Assembly (NCBI GenBank): GCA_902617805.1 | Contig: CACMYF010000006.1 | Span: 1 to 46,474 of the forward strand | Direction: 5' to 3' | From: an uncultured Pelagibacteraceae bacterium | GTDB lineage: Bacteria; Pseudomonadota; Alphaproteobacteria; Pelagibacterales; Pelagibacteraceae | DNA: 46,474 nucleotides | Shown here: positions 41,578-46,474 of the stretch, one piece after another | Layout of the letters: every line of letters begins with the position of its first letter | Numbering within the stretch: the first letter of the stretch is position 1 | Notes under the pieces: generated by a model | What the model was told of the DNA's origin: nothing | The model's input: only the letters and a program-made list of their open reading frames with translations | The model's database searches: none | Made by a program: the position numbers and the translations under genes

Positions 41578-44237
41578 TGAAAAAACTTATATTAAACTTT
41601 AATTCTAAGGATAGTAAAAAAATTAAAAATCCTAAAAACTTTTTAGGAGGAAAAGGTGCTAATCTTTCTGAAATGGGAAGAATGGGTCTCCCAGTGCCTC
41701 CTGGTTTTACAATATCTACAAAAGTTTGTGAAATTTTTTATAAGGATAAAAAAAAATTAAATAAAAATTTAATTTCTCAAATTAAAAAAGAATTAAAATT
41801 AATTGAAAAAGATGTTTCTAAGAAATTTGGGGATTTAATAAATCCACTTTTATTGTCTGTGCGATCTGGTGCAAGAGTATCAATGCCAGGTATGATGGAT
41901 ACTATTCTAAATCTGGGTCTGAACGATAAAACAGTCAAAGCTTTAGCAATTAAAACTTCAAATGGAAGATTTGCTAAAGACAGTTATAGAAGATTCATTC
42001 AAATGTATGGCAATGTTGTAATGGGAGTAGAAGGTTATCATTTTGAGGAATTAATTGAAAATTATAAACTTACTAAAGGTGTTTTGTTAGATACAGATTT
42101 AGATGAGAGTGATTGGGATGGATTAATTGAAGATTTTAAAAGAACTGTAAGAGAAAAGGCAAAAAAAGATTTTCCTCAAGATGTTTATGAACAGCTACTA
42201 GGAGCAATAAGTGCAGTATTTTTATCGTGGGATAGTAATAGAGCAAAAGTTTATAGAAAACTAAATCATATTCCAGCCGAGTGGGGAACTGCTGTAAATG
42301 TTCAATCAATGGTTTTTGGAAATATGGGTGATGATTGTGCAACTGGAGTTGTGTTTACAAGAAATCCATCAGATGGATCAAATGAAATATATGGTGAGTA
42401 TTTAATTAATGCGCAAGGTGAAGATGTAGTAGCTGGTACAAGGACTCCTCAATACATAACAAAAAAAGCCAGGAGAGATGCTAAAGTAAAAGAATTATCA
42501 ATGGAAGAGTCTATGCCTAAAGTCTTTAAAGAACTTCAAAAAATTTTGAAAAAATTAGAGATGCATTACAAAGATATGCAAGACGTAGAGTTTACAGTTG
42601 AAAGTAATAAATTATGGATGCTTCAAACTAGATCGGGAAAAAGAACATCAAAATCAGCGGTAAAAATAGCAGTTGATATGGTTAAAGAAAAATTAATTTC
42701 AAAAAAGGAAGCTGTGTTAAGAATTGACCCAAACTCTCTTGATACACTCTTGCATCCTACTCTGGATGAAAAAAGTTCAATTAATGTAATTGCAAATGGT
42801 TTACCAGCATCACCAGGTGCTGCTAGTGGTAAAGTAGTGTTTACATCAGAGGAAGCAGAAAGATTAACAGCAATGATGCAAGATACAATTTTGGTAAGAG
42901 TAGAGACCTCTCCAGAAGATATACAAGGAATGCATGCTGCTAAAGGAATTTTGACTGCTCGAGGAGGAATGACAAGTCACGCGGCTGTTGTTGCAAGAGG
43001 CATGGGCAGACCATGTGTATCAGGATCAAGTGAAATTGATATAAACTATGAAAATAAATCATTTAAAACTTCTTCAATGGAGATTAAAGAAGGAGAGGTA
43101 ATTACTATAGATGGTTCAACTGGCAGGATAATTGCTGGAAGTGTTTCAACTGTGAAACCAGAAATATCTGGCGATTTTTCTAAGTTAATGTCATGGGCTG
43201 ATAGTTTTAGGAAGTTAAAAGTTAGGACAAATTCAGAGACCCCAAAAGATACTAAAACAGCAAAAGACTTCGGTGCAGAAGGTATTGGACTATGTAGAAC
43301 CGAACATATGTTTTTTGATGAAGAAAGAATTTTGTCTGTAAGAGAAATGATATTATCAAAAACAAAAGAGGATAGAGCAGTAGCATTAGAAAAACTGTTA
43401 CCACATCAAAGAAAAGATTTTATTGATATTTTTAAAATTATGAGAGGATTACCAGTCACAGTAAGATTGTTGGATCCACCATTGCATGAATTTTTACCAC
43501 GTACAGAAAAAGAAATTAATGAGGTTGCTAACATAGTTAATCTTCCAGTCAAAGAGGTTGAATCAAGAATTGAAGAGCTCCATGAGCAAAATCCTATGCT
43601 AGGTCACAGAGGATGTCGTCTAGGAATATCTTTTCCTGAAATTTATGAAATGCAATGTAAAGCAATATTTGAAGCTTTAGCACACCTCAAAAAAAGTAAA
43701 ATTAAATCTGCCTTTCCTGAAATAATGATACCTTTAGTATCTACTGAGGCTGAGATAAAAATAATGAAAGATTTAGTAATTAGAACTGCGAGACAAGTTC
43801 AAAAAGAACATAAATTGAAAATAGAATTTTTAGTAGGAACAATGATTGAGTTGCCTAGAGCAGCTATAAAAGCAAAGGAAATTGCTAAGCATGCAGAATT
43901 CTTTAGTTTTGGTACAAATGATTTAACTCAAACTACTTTTGGCATCAGTAGAGATGACAGTGGTAAATTCTTAAATGACTATTTAGAAAATAAAATATTT
44001 TCTGTTGATCCTTTTGTATCAATAGATGAAGGAGTTTCAGACTTAGTTGAAATAGCAGTAGAAAAAGGACTAAAACAAAATAAAAATCTTAAATTAGGTA
44101 TCTGCGGAGAGCATGGAGGAGATCCGCGTAGTATATCTTTTTGTTCTAAAGCAGGATTGAATTATGTTTCTTGTTCACCTTATAGAGTGCCTATAGCTAG
44201 GTTGGCTGCCGCTCAGGCTGAAATTAAAAAAAATTAA
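41577..44237 (+). CDS. ppdK: pyruvate, phosphate dikinase
   Basis: GGKGANLSEMGRMGLPVPPGFTIST; phospho-His region GGMTSHAAVVARGMGRPCVSG; FGTNDLTQTTFGISRDD. Confidence 0.98.
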   Translation: MKKLILNFNSKDSKKIKNPKNFLGGKGANLSEMGRMGLPVPPGFTISTKVCEIFYKDKKKLNKNLISQIKKELKLIEKDVSKKFGDLINPLLLSVRSGARVSMPGMMDTILNLGLNDKTVKALAIKTSNGRFAKDSYRRFIQMYGNVVMGVEGYHFEELIENYKLTKGVLLDTDLDESDWDGLIEDFKRTVREKAKKDFPQDVYEQLLGAISAVFLSWDSNRAKVYRKLNHIPAEWGTAVNVQSMVFGNMGDDCATGVVFTRNPSDGSNEIYGEYLINAQGEDVVAGTRTPQYITKKARRDAKVKELSMEESMPKVFKELQKILKKLEMHYKDMQDVEFTVESNKLWMLQTRSGKRTSKSAVKIAVDMVKEKLISKKEAVLRIDPNSLDTLLHPTLDEKSSINVIANGLPASPGAASGKVVFTSEEAERLTAMMQDTILVRVETSPEDIQGMHAAKGILTARGGMTSHAAVVARGMGRPCVSGSSEIDINYENKSFKTSSMEIKEGEVITIDGSTGRIIAGSVSTVKPEISGDFSKLMSWADSFRKLKVRTNSETPKDTKTAKDFGAEGIGLCRTEHMFFDEERILSVREMILSKTKEDRAVALEKLLPHQRKDFIDIFKIMRGLPVTVRLLDPPLHEFLPRTEKEINEVANIVNLPVKEVESRIEELHEQNPMLGHRGCRLGISFPEIYEMQCKAIFEALAHLKKSKIKSAFPEIMIPLVSTEAEIKIMKDLVIRTARQVQKEHKLKIEFLVGTMIELPRAAIKAKEIAKHAEFFSFGTNDLTQTTFGISRDDSGKFLNDYLENKIFSVDPFVSIDEGVSDLVEIAVEKGLKQNKNLKLGICGEHGGDPRSISFCSKAGLNYVSCSPYRVPIARLAAAQAEIKKN

Positions 44238-44255
44238 TCTAAATAGTATAAGTAA

Positions 44256-44513
44256 GGGGCGTTCTGTTGCCAGGTGCCCCAAACCCCGTTTGCTTAATTA
44301 ACAAAGTTAATTAGGCAGCAAGTGCGTAACTTTCGTTAGCAATTATAAATTAGCCCGTTACGGTGGAACAATCCCGAACGAAAGAATAGCCTTTAGTCAT
44401 TCGTCGAATCTAGTTCACCCCCATAAGTTGTAATGGTGGAGGTGGTGGGTACTGCCCCCACGTCCGCAATGGTTATTACGAAATTCGTTTATCGCCATAG
44501 TTGGAAATCCAAC
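44256..44513 (-). ncRNA. ssrA: circularly permuted two-piece tmRNA (alphaproteobacterial type)
   Basis: On the minus strand: acceptor piece ...GCGGACGTGGGGGCAGTACCCACCACCTCCACCA (44434-44513), short ITS, then coding piece GGGGGTGAACTAGATTCGACG... (44256-44422). GGGGGTG pairs with CACCTCC. Tag GCT AAC GAA AGT TAC GCA CTT GCT GCC TAA = ANESYALAA* at 44311-44340. Outer ends approximate. Confidence 0.9.
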
Positions 44514-44519
44514 AACAAT

Positions 44520-44547
44520 AATATATGAAAATAGAATATAATTACAA
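44520..44547 (-). promoter_or_regulatory. candidate promoter for ssrA
   Basis: Minus strand TTGTAA - 16 bp - TATATT, placing the start near 44513 at the GTTGGATTTCCAAC hairpin; sits in the 42-bp gap to the divergent ORF at 44556. Confidence 0.4.
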
Positions 44548-44555
44548 GATCAAAT

Positions 44556-44945
44556 ATGAATTTAAAAATATTAAAATTTGACAATTTAATTTTTATTTTA
44601 GTTATTATTTTTTTATCTGTACATTTTAAATTTTTTGAAAATACTTACATAATTTTAAAATCAGATTATCATCAAAGATTAATTTCAAATTATGGCTATT
44701 GCGAAAAAAATTCTTACGGATTTATAAAATATGTAGAAGATAAATATAAATTAAAAAAAAATATTAAAATTATTAATGATGAATCTTATCCACTTTCTGA
44801 TGGTTTTATATACAAACCAAAAAAAAATTATTACAAAAATCAAATAATTTTAATTAATTATAATGAAAAAGATAGTTCTATTGATTTGAAAAAATACAAA
44901 ATCATAGAAAAGTATAAAAATTGTTTTTATTTAAAATTAAAATGA
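44556..44945 (+). CDS. hypothetical protein, one N-terminal TM segment and a Lys/Tyr-rich soluble domain
   Basis: 129 aa ORF, translationally coupled by ATGA to the next ORF; no family recognised. Confidence 0.65.
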   Translation: MNLKILKFDNLIFILVIIFLSVHFKFFENTYIILKSDYHQRLISNYGYCEKNSYGFIKYVEDKYKLKKNIKIINDESYPLSDGFIYKPKKNYYKNQIILINYNEKDSSIDLKKYKIIEKYKNCFYLKLK

Positions 44946-46255
44946 CAGAGTTATTTAGCATCACAATTACATTTATTTTCTTATTTCTATTATCTTTATT
45001 TCCGATAAGGGTTAATTTTTATCAAGAAAAAAGTATTTTTTATGAAAATAATATATTTGATGTGCAACTTTTGAACATAATAATAAATATTAGCATATTC
45101 TTATTTATTTCTTTTACTAATATTGATTATTCTATTTATTTTATTTCTATTATAACGATTTCATTAATACTTAATTTATTTTGGATCAAAGATATTTTTA
45201 AATTTTTAAAAAATAAAAATTTTATTTTTTTTATAATTTCTAATTTAATTATCGCTGTGTATTTAATTAGTAATCCAATACTTGCCTGGGACGGTCTAGA
45301 AAATTGGTATTTTAAAACACAAAATTTTTTTTATGGTTATAATTTTTTTGATTTAAAAGAACTGATAGGTAATAATAATTATTATCCTCATCTTGGTACT
45401 TTAATTTGGGGAGTTCTTTGGAAAAATTCTTTATTGCAATATGAATATTTGGGTAGATTATTTTTTGTGTTTATTTATTTGCTATCTATATTTTCAATAT
45501 GTCAGTTAGTAAAAAAAAATAATCAATTTAAAATAATTATTTTAGCATTAATTATACTCCTTACTTTTGATGAATTTTTATTTCGTGGTTATCAAGAAAT
45601 TTTTATTTTTTCATTATTTATATATATTTCTAAAAATTTTTATCTTTACTTAAAAAATAAAACTACTGTTAACCTAATCATTTCCTTCATTTGTTTAAAT
45701 TTAATTCCTTGGATAAAACATGAGGGTTTTTTATTTACAATTGTTTTTTCAATCTCCATGCTTTTTATAATTCGAAATCATTTTAAAAAATTAGAGATAG
45801 TTTATTTTGTAGTCTTAACCTTTGTTTTATTGATTATTAAAAATTATATGTTTTATAAATATCTAGATTTGAATTTTGCTCACGGAGGTGGTGTGGAATT
45901 TTTTTCTCAAAGTAATTCTTTTTTAGAATTTATTTATATATTTTTAAAGGGACTCCTAATTTCTTTGATTAAATATAAAATATGGATATTAATTTTTATT
46001 TCATTTTATTTTTTATCAAAAAATAAATTTTTCAATAGCAAAGAAATTTTATATTTAAAATTTCTTAAGATAAATTTTTTTTTATATTTAATTTTATTAG
46101 TAGGAATTTATTACAATTTATTTGTAAATAGTGATATAGATTTTAATTGGTGGATCGCTAATTCACTAGATAGATTGATGTATAGTATTTCTGGATTATT
46201 TATTATTTACATAATTTTTTTTACAAACAATTTAAAAAATTATATTTTAAAATAG
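44942..46255 (+). CDS. polytopic membrane protein, GT-C glycosyltransferase-like
   Basis: Many TM helices; loop AWDGLENWYFKTQNFFYGYNFFDLKELIGNNNYYPHLGTLIWGVLW resembles the first periplasmic loop of GT-C enzymes. Start moved from 44921 to the ATGA overlap at 44942. Confidence 0.65.
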   Translation: MTELFSITITFIFLFLLSLFPIRVNFYQEKSIFYENNIFDVQLLNIIINISIFLFISFTNIDYSIYFISIITISLILNLFWIKDIFKFLKNKNFIFFIISNLIIAVYLISNPILAWDGLENWYFKTQNFFYGYNFFDLKELIGNNNYYPHLGTLIWGVLWKNSLLQYEYLGRLFFVFIYLLSIFSICQLVKKNNQFKIIILALIILLTFDEFLFRGYQEIFIFSLFIYISKNFYLYLKNKTTVNLIISFICLNLIPWIKHEGFLFTIVFSISMLFIIRNHFKKLEIVYFVVLTFVLLIIKNYMFYKYLDLNFAHGGGVEFFSQSNSFLEFIYIFLKGLLISLIKYKIWILIFISFYFLSKNKFFNSKEILYLKFLKINFFLYLILLVGIYYNLFVNSDIDFNWWIANSLDRLMYSISGLFIIYIIFFTNNLKNYILK

Positions 46256-46473
46256 TCACTAAATTCTTTTTCGATACCTCTATGTTTTATTGTAAATACA
46301 AATTTTCTGACTAGCTGCTTCTCAATTTGAGCAAGCAAATTATTAAAATTATTGTAATCAATGTAATAGATTCCTTTAAGATTGTATGATTTATAATCTT
46401 TTACTTTATTAAAAAAAATATTAGTGTTTGAAGAAATACTATCAATTGCAAATAAAGAATATAGATTTTCAGG
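46240..46473 (-). CDS. hypothetical protein C-terminal part, truncated by the window edge
   Basis: Reverse-strand frame open from the window edge to TAA at 46240-46242: PENLYSLFAIDSISSNTNIFFNKVKDYKSYNLKGIYYIDYNNFNNLLAQIEKQLVRKFVFTIKHRGIEKEFSDYFKI*. Not in the ORF track, presumably because no start is in the window. Confidence 0.6.
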   Translation of the reverse strand, partial: PENLYSLFAIDSISSNTNIFFNKVKDYKSYNLKGIYYIDYNNFNNLLAQIEKQLVRKFVFTIKHRGIEKEFSDYFKI

Positions 46474-46474
46474 A

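Noticed and set aside
44256-44513. Initially considered 6S RNA, RNase P RNA or a plus-strand leader RNA
   Set aside because: Plus strand has no fitting motifs; the minus strand carries the tag ORF, the GGGGGTG/CACCTCC acceptor pairing and CCA of a permuted tmRNA.

Overview
The window is a gene-dense, very AT-rich bacterial chromosome segment. Gene content, synteny and protein character fit a streamlined alphaproteobacterium of the SAR11/Pelagibacterales type (inference; no search run). I can support about 46 CDSs, two tRNAs (initiator tRNA-fMet, tRNA-Arg-TCG) and one structured RNA gene. Most of it is core: pntA1/A2/B, tkt-gap-pgk-fda-thiE-efp, zapA with an upstream coiled-coil gene, yebC-ruvC-like-tolQRAB-pal-cpoB-tilS-ftsH-folP-glmM-thiD-purA, rpoH, rluD, an ABC-2 exporter, xseB-ispA-dxs, aroC, pdxH, a polyprenyl synthase, an S49 peptidase, glyQ-glyS and ppdK. 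The main observations are: (1) an unlisted RNA gene on the minus strand at about 44256-44513 that reads as a circularly permuted two-piece tmRNA (ssrA) with tag ANESYALAA; (2) an extremely AT-rich module of uncharacterised membrane/GT-C-like genes next to ssrA, possibly the edge of a variable region; (3) a phage-type RuvC-like nuclease where ruvC-ruvA-ruvB (and ybgC) usually sit between yebC and tolQ; (4) a candidate ZauP-type partner upstream of zapA; (5) two convergent gene pairs that share a palindromic TTAA double stop. I saw no CRISPR array, IS element, prophage or defence system. I do not see a clear undescribed system; the ssrA-adjacent gene pair is the least explained part.
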